DNA from: Marinagarivorans algicola | GTDB lineage: Bacteria > Pseudomonadota > Gammaproteobacteria > Pseudomonadales > Cellvibrionaceae | Length of the DNA: 64,000 bases | Direction of reading: 5' to 3' | Assembly (NCBI RefSeq): GCF_001292705.1 | Contig: NZ_LGAK01000029.1 | Span: 1-64,000, forward strand | In this document: piece by piece, positions 46,330 through 55,757 of the stretch | Numbering within the stretch: position 1 is the first letter of the stretch | Layout of the letters: the number at the start of each line of letters is the position of its first letter | Program-made: the position numbers and the translations under genes | The notes under the pieces: generated by a model | Told to the model about the DNA's origin: nothing | Database searches by the model: none | The model's input: the letters and a program-made list of their open reading frames with translations, nothing else

Positions 46330-46625
46330 AAATCTATCCTGTATTTTATTAACATTACTAACTGGCTGTTAAACCAAATTAAAAATAAGTGAACTCAATT
46401 AAAACAACATCTAATATAAAAAATCACTATTGAGCCAACAATGTCACCCAATAGAAGGCTAACGAATGACTTGAGCATCCAGTCAAGATTCATAAGACCC
46501 ACTTTAGGCATCTTTGAATCGTGGCTATGCTGTGCATCGTTAGCACAATGCATAATTGGTAATTGCGCGGCATATTAACGCATTAAGTGGCCGCACTGCC
46601 AACCCTTACGCGCAATAAATATCAA
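46330..46625. other. Gap upstream of the FKBP gene
   Basis: 296 bases without an open frame of interest. It must hold the FKBP promoter on the minus strand. No other structure was recognised. Confidence 0.5.
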
Positions 46626-47090
46626 TCATTGTGTGATACATGCCAAAGCGTTAGCATACAAAAACTGTGCACTTCGGTCAGCCTCTGGCACCTGATGCTG
46701 ACGCAAATAATCCAACAACCCAAAGGCAGCGGAATCAGGAGTTAGTTCCTGCAACTGAATATATGACTCTAATCGCTCCAAAATTGCCTTTTCTAGCAAT
46801 ATTTCAGCGGCTAATATGTGACTTTTGATGGCAGCACCGTCAGCCAGCGCAGATGATTTTAATATCTTTCGCACGCTACGCAGTTGCTCAATCATGCCGT
46901 GATCAGCCCCTAGGAACTCACGCTTAGCGATAGCAAAGGTCGCCTCATTCAAAAAACGACCATATGCCGCATGCCAACATAGCCAAATCACTAAGCCCAC
47001 ACAAATATTATGGTTATCTTGCAACTGCAAGCATAAAGCTTCTACGGGCTTACGACTATAGAAGCGCTCACAAAAGGGCCAAAGTTTCAT
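46626..47090 (-). CDS. TIGR02444 / DUF2390 family protein
   Basis: A 154-residue soluble helical protein. FCERFYSRKPVEALCLQLQDNHNICVGLVIWLCWHA (key pattern FY-x3-VEALCLxLQD) is the signature of this proteobacterial family of unknown function, found mostly in gammaproteobacteria. The position in the genome offers no clue to function. No signal peptide. It lies alone between the FKBP and OmpA genes. Confidence 0.8.
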   Translation of the reverse strand: MKLWPFCERFYSRKPVEALCLQLQDNHNICVGLVIWLCWHAAYGRFLNEATFAIAKREFLGADHGMIEQLRSVRKILKSSALADGAAIKSHILAAEILLEKAILERLESYIQLQELTPDSAAFGLLDYLRQHQVPEADRSAQFLYANALACITQ

Positions 47091-47280
47091 AATTTACCGA
47101 TTTCATCATTTACCCGCCCATTGTTCTTGCAATGGGCGCTGCAATCACGAAGAGCTTATTGCACAACTCATGCGCGCGCAGGACCATACAGATAGGCACC
47201 CTAATCACCAGCCAAGCAAGCTCGCCTGTAAGATAACACTATCCATCTGAAACAACAGGCGTAGATAATCCACAGAGACA

Positions 47281-47305
47281 AAAAAGGCGCTTAAAAAGCG
47301 CCTTT
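47281..47305 (-). terminator. Rho-independent terminator of the OmpA-family gene
   Basis: AAAGGCGCTT / AAGCGCCTTT form a perfect 10-bp stem with loop AAA. Read on the minus strand it ends in TTTTT, 38 bases beyond the OmpA-family stop. Confidence 0.9.
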
Positions 47306-47343
47306 GGTGGATTCTACTTATTCAGAGCTTATATAGTGCTGAA

Positions 47344-48453
47344 TTATTTAACTTCAAGCACTTCTTTTTTAGCGCTGACTTTTGCAACAACACGACGGTT
47401 AGTGGCTTGATCGGCTTTTGAGTTTTCAGCAACAAGCGGTTGCTCTTCACCATAACCCATCGCCTTCACTCGATGAGACTCAATACCGTACTGCTCAACA
47501 ATAAGCGCCGCAACTGCATCTGCACGTTTTTGCGAGAGTTTTTTGTTGAAGGCTGCAGAACCGCTGGTATCAGTATGACCTTCAATGACAACCTCGCTAT
47601 TTTCGTACTGCTCCATAAAGCGCGCTACACCACGAATTTCATTAAAGTACGCCGCATCAACAACATCGCTACCACTCGAGAATTTAACACTCAAATCAAT
47701 AGAAACATCTTCGCTTAATACAACAGGGCAACCGACAGCATCTACTTTAAGTTTTTTGTCGGTATCCGCACAGTTATCTAAATGATCAGCAACGCCGTCA
47801 CGGTCAGTATCCAATGCACAACCTTTTGCGTCAACATTAACACCCGCTGGGGTATTGGCACACATATCGGCTGAGTCTTCTACACCATCTTTATCATTAT
47901 CGGTAAACTCAGCAGCAACAATTTTAGGCGCCGGTGTAGAAGCACCAAAGACATAGCCTAAACCTAGGGTAATCACACTGTGGTTGGAATGCGAATCTAG
48001 ACCGTGTAACCAGCGGCCGTCGATACGCGCACGAATGCGCTGACTTAAATGTGTTTTTACACCTAAACCAAAGTTAACGGTCTCTTCGTCTTCAGCATCA
48101 AAGCCATCGACTTCAGTTTCGAGCATACCTACACCAAAGGCGGCATAAGGTAAAATTTTGCCTTCGTTGGCCAAGTACCACAAACCATCCAAACGCAAAT
48201 CAGCAACGTCTGTATCGATGCCGTTAATATCCGTCGCCACTTGAGAATAAGAAAGCTCTAAACCAAAAGGCTTATTAAAACGGTAGCCAGCATTGAGGTT
48301 AACGCCGACTTTATCTTCTAAGTTAAGCTCTTTATCAAAACCGTAGTAAGGCGCGCCAATACCAATTTCAAAATCGCTTGCAACAGCAACATGGCTCATT
48401 GCACCTAAAGTCACTGCTGATACGGCAGCTTTTAACATACTCATTTTTTTCAT
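47344..48453 (-). CDS. OmpA-family outer membrane porin (OprF-like)
   Basis: A 369-residue outer membrane protein: signal peptide (MKKMSMLKAAVSAVTLGAMS..., cleaved near 25), an eight-strand beta-barrel (about 26-180, ending in GLGYVFG), two thrombospondin type 3-like Asp-rich calcium repeats (DNDKDGVEDSADMC, DTDRDGVADHLDNC, about 192-240), and an OmpA C-terminal peptidoglycan-binding domain (VVIEGHTDTSGSAAFNKKLSQKRADAV in part, GYGEEQPL). It anchors the outer membrane to the wall. A strong AGGAGT ribosome site precedes the ATG, fitting high expression. Confidence 0.95.
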   Translation of the reverse strand: MKKMSMLKAAVSAVTLGAMSHVAVASDFEIGIGAPYYGFDKELNLEDKVGVNLNAGYRFNKPFGLELSYSQVATDINGIDTDVADLRLDGLWYLANEGKILPYAAFGVGMLETEVDGFDAEDEETVNFGLGVKTHLSQRIRARIDGRWLHGLDSHSNHSVITLGLGYVFGASTPAPKIVAAEFTDNDKDGVEDSADMCANTPAGVNVDAKGCALDTDRDGVADHLDNCADTDKKLKVDAVGCPVVLSEDVSIDLSVKFSSGSDVVDAAYFNEIRGVARFMEQYENSEVVIEGHTDTSGSAAFNKKLSQKRADAVAALIVEQYGIESHRVKAMGYGEEQPLVAENSKADQATNRRVVAKVSAKKEVLEVK

Positions 48454-48900
48454 GGTTGACTCCTAATCGTCCTATCGGATCTTTAAATTATCATTTTTAA
48501 AATTCAACAAAAAGATGAACACGGTGTTGAGCCGTCACTTACTGAGTCGCCACGCATTTAAAGTCGAAACGACCATCTTCACGGCTGCATTATAGGAGCC
48601 AAGCGCCTGAATAAAGGCTTAACGGCGCGCCAGAAAAAATAAACACATTAGAGATTCAAAAAAAAACCGAATAAGGCACAAAAAAGAAACCAATAAGACA
48701 CACAGAAATATTCTAAATCTAGGTTATTACATTAAGGCAATACCTAACAATGCCTATAAAATGATTTAAGTGCCTTATTTAAGAGGTAACGTAAGATGTA
48801 ACGATTGAGCCAAGCTGTAAAATTTTACATGATAAGGTGTGATGGATTATTTCTGGGCCACGAAACTTGAGTACCTCTGAGTAGTCACTTTAACGTCAAA
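48454..48900. other. 447-bp gap upstream of the OmpA-family gene
   Basis: AT-rich and without a credible open frame. It should carry the promoter and long leader of the OmpA-family gene on the minus strand. I saw no clear terminator after the FimT/GspH gene's neighbour region and no recognisable RNA element. Confidence 0.5.
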
Positions 48901-49482
48901 TTAAAAAGCCGCAATTATCATTGCTTTATCGGCATTGGTTGGATCTTTTATATCGACAACTTGTAACTGATTGGTCGTCGCACAACGATTAGGTTGTGGA
49001 CAATGACTAGCTATCACTGTGCCGCGACTATCGAAAAACAAGTAGCTCAGCACCTGCGCGCCAGCGATATGTCGCAGTTGGGCTTTTGGACTGTAATGGG
49101 TTGCCCATAATTTATCGTCATCATTAGTCAGCGTACAAGGGTCAACATTAGGTGCCAAACCTTTCGGAATCTGCCTGACTGTGAGCTCAGGTTTACCTTG
49201 ACTGTCGCTACCGGCGCAGACCACTGCCACGGGTAACGATTGCGCAATGCCTTTAGGGTTTTGCATCGCTCGCGATTTCGCAATGCTCATTGCTTGGCGC
49301 AATCGACTTTGTGTTTGCTCAATGTCTGTACGAGTCACCCATTCGCTAGTAAAAGGTAGCGCCACCAGTAGCAAAAGTCCTACCAGTACAACGGTGACAA
49401 GTAATTCAATCAATGTAAACCCGCGTGATTTTTTTGAATATAACGCAGATTTCATGTGTCGATAAGAAAGGGGATAGGACAT
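48901..49482 (-). CDS. FimT/GspH-type pseudopilin
   Basis: A 193-residue protein with a class III prepilin signal: KKSRGFTLIELLVTVVLVGL, cut after Gly by prepilin peptidase, then a single hydrophobic helix. The C-terminal domain has Cys residues (CAGSD, DPCTL, HCPQPNRC) and a GspH-like layout (LSYLFFDSRGTVIASH). It is probably a minor pseudopilin of a type IV pilus or type II secretion system encoded elsewhere. The start could also be the ATG at 49455, which gives a shorter leader. It stands alone, as fimT genes often do. Confidence 0.85.
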   Translation of the reverse strand: MSYPLSYRHMKSALYSKKSRGFTLIELLVTVVLVGLLLLVALPFTSEWVTRTDIEQTQSRLRQAMSIAKSRAMQNPKGIAQSLPVAVVCAGSDSQGKPELTVRQIPKGLAPNVDPCTLTNDDDKLWATHYSPKAQLRHIAGAQVLSYLFFDSRGTVIASHCPQPNRCATTNQLQVVDIKDPTNADKAMIIAAF

Positions 49483-49710
49483 ATTTTGCTCTTTTTATTA
49501 TGATGAATCGATACTTATTAGCGGCCGTCTTATCTGAGCACTTATCGAAGCACTTTGCCGACTAAAGATAAATACCACAAACAAGCCCGTCAAGGAAGCC
49601 TCTCACCAAAGGTGCCAACCCATTAGCGCACAAAAAAGCACACGTCCCCTGCCAAAAGGACTTTAGCCGACCGTTTTGACGGGTATTACTACAGGTTTGA
49701 CCGGTATGAC

Positions 49711-51438
49711 CTACAGGCTCATTTTAGATTTAGGCAGTGCATCATAATTATTGCGCCGAATAACCTCCATGCACGCATTCGCCTCTTCGCGCGGCAAGCC
49801 CAATGCACACAAGACATGCCCACTCAACTGTAAGCTGGCCTCTAGTGCTTCGGGCACCACACTTGTGGCTCCTGAGGCTATTAAGTTATGAGAATGCACT
49901 GCATCGCGAGCTCGCACCAAAATAGATAACGCTGGCCACTGCGCATGCACCCGCTTAACCATTGTTTCAGATGTCGTAACGTCACCGGTTGTGATTAACA
50001 GTGCTGATGCGACAGCGATCCCGGCACGCTCTAGCACATCGACTTTACTGCCGTCACCAAAAAAGACCGGCTCGCCCTTAAGTCGCATGGCTTTAACCAG
50101 CTGGGTATTGGCATCAAAGGCAATATAGGGTATGCCCTGACTCGCCAATACCGAAGCCACCGACTGTCCGACGCGGCCAAAGCCCAAAATCACCACGTGA
50201 CCGTGTATCCTACCGGCATCTTCTTGTGCGACTTCAAGAGCCGGCTCTTGTGTTTGTAATCCCTCTTCAACTTTTTGCCCTAGCCAAGCAAGTACGGGGG
50301 TTAACGCCATTGATATACCGGCAACCACCACCATAAATTGACCCACATCAGCAGGCATCAGGCTGTAAGTTAATGTGGCTTGGCCAATCACCACAAACGC
50401 AAACTCGCCAGCTTCAGCTAAAATTAAACCGGTGCGCATGCTCGCCCCCCAAGTAGGCAAAAATAATCGCGCAATACAGCTGGCAATAACCGCTTTAATG
50501 CCCAGCAAACCCAACACCGACAACAGCACCCAAATGCCTTTATCAAAGGCCATCACAAAGTCGATATTCATACCAACACCCATAAAAAATAGGCCTAGTA
50601 ACAAACCTTTGAAGGGCTCAATTTCACTTTCTATTTGGTGTCTGAACTCGGTTTCGGCCAGTAATAAACCCGCCAAAAAAGCCCCTAGTGCCATCGATAA
50701 GCCAGCCATACCCGTTGCCACCGAGGTAGCCAATACTGCAAGCAAAATCATAGCCGTAAACACATCCACACTCCGGGTTGCTGACGCCACGCGGAATAAG
50801 TAGCGCAGTACATACCGGCCAATAATCACAATCACCGCAACCACTAACACAGCTTTGCCCAACGCCAAACCAACATTCACCCACAAACTATCGCCTGAAT
50901 CACCTCCAAAAACGCCCAATAAAATCAGGATCGGCACAACCGCCAAATCTTGGAACAGTAACGCGGCAAAGGAGGTGCGGCCATGCACGGTAGCGTTTTC
51001 GCCTCGCTCGGCTAATAATTGCATCACCATCGCCGTACTCGACAGCGCCAAACACAAGCCAATAATAATGGCCACTTGCACGCTATTGCCCCAAGTCCAG
51101 GCCGCCACTGCAATAACAATCGCAGTCAACCCCACTTGTAGCGAACCAAACCCAAAAATAAGCTTACTGTAAGCGCGCAAACGCTCAAACGACAACTCTA
51201 AGCCAATGGTAAAGAGTAAAAAAATCACTCCAAGCTCGGCAACATGCTGCACCCCCGCCACATCACTGACCCACCCCAACGCATAAGGGCCAATAATCGC
51301 GCCTACCGCCAAATACCCTAATACAGGGCTGACCTTAATGCGCTTCATCATGGGTACCAACACAACAACTGTCACCAAAAAAGCAACAATTTCTAAGACG
51401 TAGGGCACAGCGACAATAGGGTGGGCTTCAGTGCTCAT
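49711..51438 (-). CDS. CPA2 monovalent cation:proton antiporter, KefB-like, with TrkA-N domain
   Basis: A membrane transporter (about 575 aa) with some 12-13 helices (VSPVLGYLAVGAIIGPYALG, ELGVIFLLFTIGLELS, ALLFQDLAVVPIL, GLFFMGVGMNIDF) and a C-terminal Rossmann RCK/TrkA-N domain (HVVILGFGRVGQSVASVLAS). It probably exchanges K+ or Na+ for H+, regulated by nucleotide binding; sequence does not settle ion or regulator. The frame is open to 51468, but AGGATC precedes the ATG at 51438, the chosen start. Confidence 0.92.
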   Translation of the reverse strand: MSTEAHPIVAVPYVLEIVAFLVTVVVLVPMMKRIKVSPVLGYLAVGAIIGPYALGWVSDVAGVQHVAELGVIFLLFTIGLELSFERLRAYSKLIFGFGSLQVGLTAIVIAVAAWTWGNSVQVAIIIGLCLALSSTAMVMQLLAERGENATVHGRTSFAALLFQDLAVVPILILLGVFGGDSGDSLWVNVGLALGKAVLVVAVIVIIGRYVLRYLFRVASATRSVDVFTAMILLAVLATSVATGMAGLSMALGAFLAGLLLAETEFRHQIESEIEPFKGLLLGLFFMGVGMNIDFVMAFDKGIWVLLSVLGLLGIKAVIASCIARLFLPTWGASMRTGLILAEAGEFAFVVIGQATLTYSLMPADVGQFMVVVAGISMALTPVLAWLGQKVEEGLQTQEPALEVAQEDAGRIHGHVVILGFGRVGQSVASVLASQGIPYIAFDANTQLVKAMRLKGEPVFFGDGSKVDVLERAGIAVASALLITTGDVTTSETMVKRVHAQWPALSILVRARDAVHSHNLIASGATSVVPEALEASLQLSGHVLCALGLPREEANACMEVIRRNNYDALPKSKMSL

Positions 51439-51503
51439 AAACAAGATCCTAAGAGTAAGCGTTTTCAATAACCGATTGAGCCGATATGGAATCGATAGCG
51501 ATG

Positions 51504-51794
51504 TTAAGTTTTTGCGTTACCCGATTCATTACCCCAGTGTAGGTTAAACACTTTCATACCTAAAATAGGTAACGCGAATAGCTCAGTGCAAATATTGGCC
51601 ACGATAATAACCCAATCTTTAATAATGATGCCGTAAAGCAACCAGAAAAAAACTCCCACAACAAACATGCTATACATGACAAGCGACAACGTTTTAGTAT
51701 CGCGCGTTCTCAGGGTGAGCACAGCCTGCGGCGCAAAGGAGCAGGTCGTCAAACATGCCGCCAAGTAACCTATCGTGTCGGGCGCTATAGTCAT
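51504..51794 (-). CDS. SemiSWEET sugar transporter
   Basis: A 96-residue protein with three membrane helices and the PQ-loop motif CSFAPQAVLTLRTRDTKTLS, characteristic of bacterial SemiSWEET (MtN3 half-transporters), which dimerise to move small sugars. It lies 4 bases after prmB and 65 before the antiporter. Which sugar it carries is unknown. Confidence 0.92.
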   Translation of the reverse strand: MTIAPDTIGYLAACLTTCSFAPQAVLTLRTRDTKTLSLVMYSMFVVGVFFWLLYGIIIKDWVIIVANICTELFALPILGMKVFNLHWGNESGNAKT

Positions 51795-51798
51795 AAAG

Positions 51799-52722
51799 TC
51801 ACTCGCCCATCATATCTAAATCGGCGGCTGTCAACATAAAGACACCATGGCCGCCGTGCTCAAATTCAATCCAAGTAAACGGCACTTCAGCAAAGGCATT
51901 TTCGAGTGCATTCCAGCTATTTCCCACCTCGACAATAAGCACACCCTCATCGGTCAAATAATTGCGCGCCTCATGTAACAAACGACGGGTAAAGTCTAAG
52001 CCATCGCTGCCCGAACCCAATGCCAGCGCAGGCTCGTGCTGAAACTCAGCTGGCATAGTGCTTAGATCGCCCTCATCCACATAAGGCGGGTTACTCATAA
52101 TTAAGTCATAACGCTTGCCTTGCAAGCCGGCAAACAAATCGGACTCTATCGCGCTTACGCGCTCGCCCAATTGATAACGATCAATATTGCGCTGCGCAAT
52201 CACCAGTGCCGGTGCCGATATATCGCTTAAGTCCACTTCTGCCTCTTCAAATAACAGCGCAGCGGCAATACCAATACAGCCACTGCCGGTACACAAATCA
52301 AGCACACTCAACGGCGCTTGCGTTAACCACGGCTGAAATCCATTTTCAATCAACTCAGCAAAAGGCGAACGAGGAATCAAGGTATCTTGGCTCACCTCAA
52401 AAGGCAGCTCGGCAAAATATGCTTGCCCGGTAATATACGGTAACGGCATGCGCTCGGTAATACGCTTGGTTAGTGCCTCGCATAAAGCACTGCGCTCACT
52501 TTCGATGAGCTTGGCCGCGATCACTTGCTCATGCTTACCCCAGGGAATACCCGCTTGCCACAGCACCAGCTGCACCGCTTCATCCCACGCATTGTCGGTG
52601 CCATGACCATAAAACAGATCGGCCTCAGCGAGTAACTTAGCGCTAAAGCGCAGCCAGTCTTGCAAGGTGAATAATTCAGTTTTTGCTTGCGCTAAGCGCG
52701 ATAAAAGGGTGTCTTTTTGCAT
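51799..52722 (-). CDS. prmB: 50S ribosomal protein L3 N5-glutamine methyltransferase PrmB
   Basis: Methylates Gln150 of ribosomal protein L3 with SAM. The 307-residue protein has the PrmB N-terminal domain (TLQDWLRFSAKLLAEADLFYGHGTDNAWDEA in pieces), the LPYITGQAYFAEL stretch, SAM motif VLDLCTGSGCIGIAAA and the catalytic NPPY in LIMSNPPYVDEGDL. RSPFAELIE is PrmB rather than PrmC. It is divergent from the DUF2868 gene and close to semiSWEET. Confidence 0.96.
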   Translation of the reverse strand: MQKDTLLSRLAQAKTELFTLQDWLRFSAKLLAEADLFYGHGTDNAWDEAVQLVLWQAGIPWGKHEQVIAAKLIESERSALCEALTKRITERMPLPYITGQAYFAELPFEVSQDTLIPRSPFAELIENGFQPWLTQAPLSVLDLCTGSGCIGIAAALLFEEAEVDLSDISAPALVIAQRNIDRYQLGERVSAIESDLFAGLQGKRYDLIMSNPPYVDEGDLSTMPAEFQHEPALALGSGSDGLDFTRRLLHEARNYLTDEGVLIVEVGNSWNALENAFAEVPFTWIEFEHGGHGVFMLTAADLDMMGE

Positions 52723-52857
52723 GTGAACTCACAACGATAAAATGAAAAGTATTGATAATGCGCGCTAGCTTAATAACCCTGCCGCATAAGTCCAGCATTC
52801 ATCCATAGCCAGCGGGCAAAATCGCGTTAAAATAGCCCGATAAACCAAGGAAATATC

Positions 52858-54246
52858 ATGGATAACACCCCCGCGGCAACCTTTAAACAATACCCGATAG
52901 GCCTAGGTTATACCCTTTGGCTAGCCTTTATTGCTTCGCTGCACGGCAGCCGTTGGCAGGCGCAGGCGCAGCTCCACGGCAATGCGCCCTTCTCACAATG
53001 GCTCGATCGGCACACTCAAACCCCTCATGGTTTGTGGCTGCACATGCCTCAAGTATTGGGCTTTGTGCTGGGCATAGTGAGTATGGCAGGCGCCCTCACC
53101 TACAGTGGTACCAAACCTGTCAATATTTGGCTTATGCTGGGTGTTTTTTGTGCGCTACCATTAATCACTATGCTATGGACCGTTAAACACGTGCTGGCAG
53201 GCCCGCACAATCGCGCGCAGTCTTGGTGGGTAAAATATTTTAACCATTCAATGATTAAGCACTTTGGTCTAAGCTCGCCACTGCCTCATACACCGACCCT
53301 GGCTCCTTGGCTCATGTGGCGTCTACAGCTTGGCGCAGCTAGCTTTCACATTGCCGCCATGCTCACTTTTAGCCTTATTTTATTATTTAACGATGTTGCC
53401 TTTGGCTGGTCATCAACACTGATTAGCGACCCCGCGGCCATTCATGGCTTTTTTAATATAATCAGTCTGCCGTGGCAAGGTCTGATCCTCTCGCCCTCTT
53501 TAGCGCTATTAGAGCAAACTCAGTTTTTTTACAGTCAAGAGGCCAGCCCAAGCGCCAGCAGCGAGCACTGGTGGCCACATCTATTATTTGCCCTATTTTT
53601 TTATGGGTTAGCGCCCCGCTTGGCTTTATGTGCTTGGCTTAAGCATCGTGCGCAACGCGCCTTTCGCCTAGAACTCGACCATAACCTTCACATTCAGCGC
53701 TTTTTACGTGCCTGCCATCAAGTCACTAGCCATAACGCTAAAAGTGCTGGCGCCCTAGAAGCCAACCCGCACACATCAACGCCTGTTTTATCCGGCACAT
53801 CCTATGCCCCCACTCATTCGCCCACTCATGCACAAACTCACGACACTGAGCCTAACGCCGTGTTTACGCTGCCACAAAATGCGCACTTATTAGTCTGGCA
53901 GCGCACGCTGAAGCTCACAGGCCTTAGTAGCAAAACGCTAGGCACACAAAGCTGGCAGCATGATGAGCAATGGCTTAGCCAACAAGATTTTAATACGGCT
54001 TCCTTGAAAGACTCTGGCATGAGCACACCGATTATTATCGTCGTACACGCCGAACAAACACCCACCGCCGAGCTGAGCGACCTAATCGCGTTAATTAAAA
54101 CACCACCACAACTGCTCTTACTCTGCGGTGCAGCTCAGGCTTCTCAACTCAAAAGCTGGCAATACTTTGCTCGCGAACACCACCTTACCCTTCAGGTCGC
54201 CAGTCACATCGCAAGCGGCCCAACGCCACCCGAGCCTCAGCTATGA
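52858..54246 (+). CDS. DUF2868 membrane protein
   Basis: A 462-residue protein with about four hydrophobic segments (roughly 65-120, 165-185, 195-215, 235-260) and a soluble C-terminal half. It matches the DUF2868 pattern in the layout of membrane segments and the RLALCAWLKHRAQRAF region. Its stop overlaps the start of the DUF3482 GTPase by four bases, a pairing found widely in proteobacteria, so the two should act as a unit at the inner membrane. Function is unknown. A polar His/Thr/Ser-rich spacer (about 300-335) is weakly conserved. Confidence 0.8.
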   Translation: MDNTPAATFKQYPIGLGYTLWLAFIASLHGSRWQAQAQLHGNAPFSQWLDRHTQTPHGLWLHMPQVLGFVLGIVSMAGALTYSGTKPVNIWLMLGVFCALPLITMLWTVKHVLAGPHNRAQSWWVKYFNHSMIKHFGLSSPLPHTPTLAPWLMWRLQLGAASFHIAAMLTFSLILLFNDVAFGWSSTLISDPAAIHGFFNIISLPWQGLILSPSLALLEQTQFFYSQEASPSASSEHWWPHLLFALFFYGLAPRLALCAWLKHRAQRAFRLELDHNLHIQRFLRACHQVTSHNAKSAGALEANPHTSTPVLSGTSYAPTHSPTHAQTHDTEPNAVFTLPQNAHLLVWQRTLKLTGLSSKTLGTQSWQHDEQWLSQQDFNTASLKDSGMSTPIIIVVHAEQTPTAELSDLIALIKTPPQLLLLCGAAQASQLKSWQYFAREHHLTLQVASHIASGPTPPEPQL

Positions 54247-55700
54247 ATGTCTTACCCCGCTTTGCCATTGTCGGCCACCCCAATAAGGGGAAATCCAGTA
54301 TTGTGGCCGCCCTGACCCAACAAGGCCAGGTGGCTATTTCTGAATTGTCTGGTACCACGACACAATCGCAGGCGTTTGAGTTGCGCATACAAGGTGATGC
54401 ACTTTATAGCCTAACCGATACTCCCGGCTTCCAAAGGCCTAGACAAATGCTCGAGTGGCTACAACAGCAAACCCCCAATGCCGCCGAGCGCTTAGCAGCT
54501 ATTGAGCACTTTATTACCACCTTTACACCCGTGGCCACTCAGTCGGGCCGCTTTAAAGATGAAATAGAGCTTTTAAAGCCGATATTAGCGGGCGCCAATA
54601 TTATTTACGTGGTGGATGGCTCGGTGCCCTATAGTCCAGAGTACGAAGCCGAAATGACAATACTACAGTGGACCGGCCAGCCTCGTATGGCGCTAATCAA
54701 CCCGATTAATGGCGATCACTATATCGATGATTGGCGCAACGCGCTGGGGCAATTTTTTAGCGTGGTACAAGTCTTTAACCCCATGCAAACCGCCATGCAG
54801 GAGCAGCTGCGTATACTGCAGGCGTTTGCGCTACTCAACCCACTGTGGCAACCCGCATTGCAAGCCGCCAGCAAAGCCATCAAAAACCAAAACCAACAAC
54901 AAAAGCAACAAGCTGGCGCCTTAATTGCCCGCTACTTAGCCACTATTTTAGCGTACCAACACAGCATCCCCTTGATTGACAAATCACTCAAAAGTGTTAC
55001 GCAAAATAGCCTAAGCCAACACTATAGCGCCTACCTCACCAACCAAGAGCAACAGCTTCAACAAGACCTACATAGCCTGTATGCCCACAACAATCTTGAT
55101 GCATATAACACCCCCATTGATACCAACTACCCCGATCTGCTCGACCAAAGCTACTGGTATTTATTTGGCTTAAGCCGCACCAAACTGATTGCACTATCGG
55201 CCTCAGCCGGTGCTGCTGCGGGGGCGCTACTGGATTTGGGAGTCGGCGGCGCCTCACTCATGGCAGGCTCCTTGTTAGGCGGTATTAGTAGTGCAGCCGC
55301 CACCACATGGCTTACCGAAAACCCCGAGAAAGTTCGCATTAAGAACCTGCCTATCGGCGGCAAGCAATTGCAAATCGGTCCGGTTACACACTTGCAATTT
55401 GCCTTTGTGCTACTGGGCCGCGCACTCAACTATCAGCATGCACTCGCCACTCATTCACACGCCAACCGCAATGCCTTGCATGTTAACGATAACACCGAGC
55501 ATTGGCTTAACGGACTCAATAAAACCCAGCAGCTCAAGCTCACCCAAATACTGCAAAAGGCACACAAAAGATTAACCGACGCCGATATCAGTCAATGCCA
55601 AATGCTAGTTACGCAACTTATCAGCGATGCAAGCGATAATATCAATGCCAACACTCATAACCGCCCCCATGGCAACAACCCCAAAGAGCAAGACCACTAA
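54243..55700 (+). CDS. DUF3482-type GTPase, partner of the DUF2868 protein
   Basis: A 485-residue GTPase with G1 VGHPNKGKSSIV (about 10-21), switch G2 Thr in SGTTTQSQ and G3 DTPGFQRP at about 59-66. The usual NKxD is replaced by something close to NPINGDHY, so the G4 site is atypical. The C-terminal part has a Gly/Ala-rich hydrophobic pair of segments (about 320-355), probably membrane-associated, typical of DUF3482. It overlaps the DUF2868 gene (ATGA). It may couple GTP hydrolysis to membrane state, but no biochemical role is established. Confidence 0.82.
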   Translation: MNVLPRFAIVGHPNKGKSSIVAALTQQGQVAISELSGTTTQSQAFELRIQGDALYSLTDTPGFQRPRQMLEWLQQQTPNAAERLAAIEHFITTFTPVATQSGRFKDEIELLKPILAGANIIYVVDGSVPYSPEYEAEMTILQWTGQPRMALINPINGDHYIDDWRNALGQFFSVVQVFNPMQTAMQEQLRILQAFALLNPLWQPALQAASKAIKNQNQQQKQQAGALIARYLATILAYQHSIPLIDKSLKSVTQNSLSQHYSAYLTNQEQQLQQDLHSLYAHNNLDAYNTPIDTNYPDLLDQSYWYLFGLSRTKLIALSASAGAAAGALLDLGVGGASLMAGSLLGGISSAAATTWLTENPEKVRIKNLPIGGKQLQIGPVTHLQFAFVLLGRALNYQHALATHSHANRNALHVNDNTEHWLNGLNKTQQLKLTQILQKAHKRLTDADISQCQMLVTQLISDASDNINANTHNRPHGNNPKEQDH

Positions 55701-55757
55701 AAACGCATAGCCACAAAATACACAACAACACAGACGCCGTAAAAGCGGCACTAGGGC

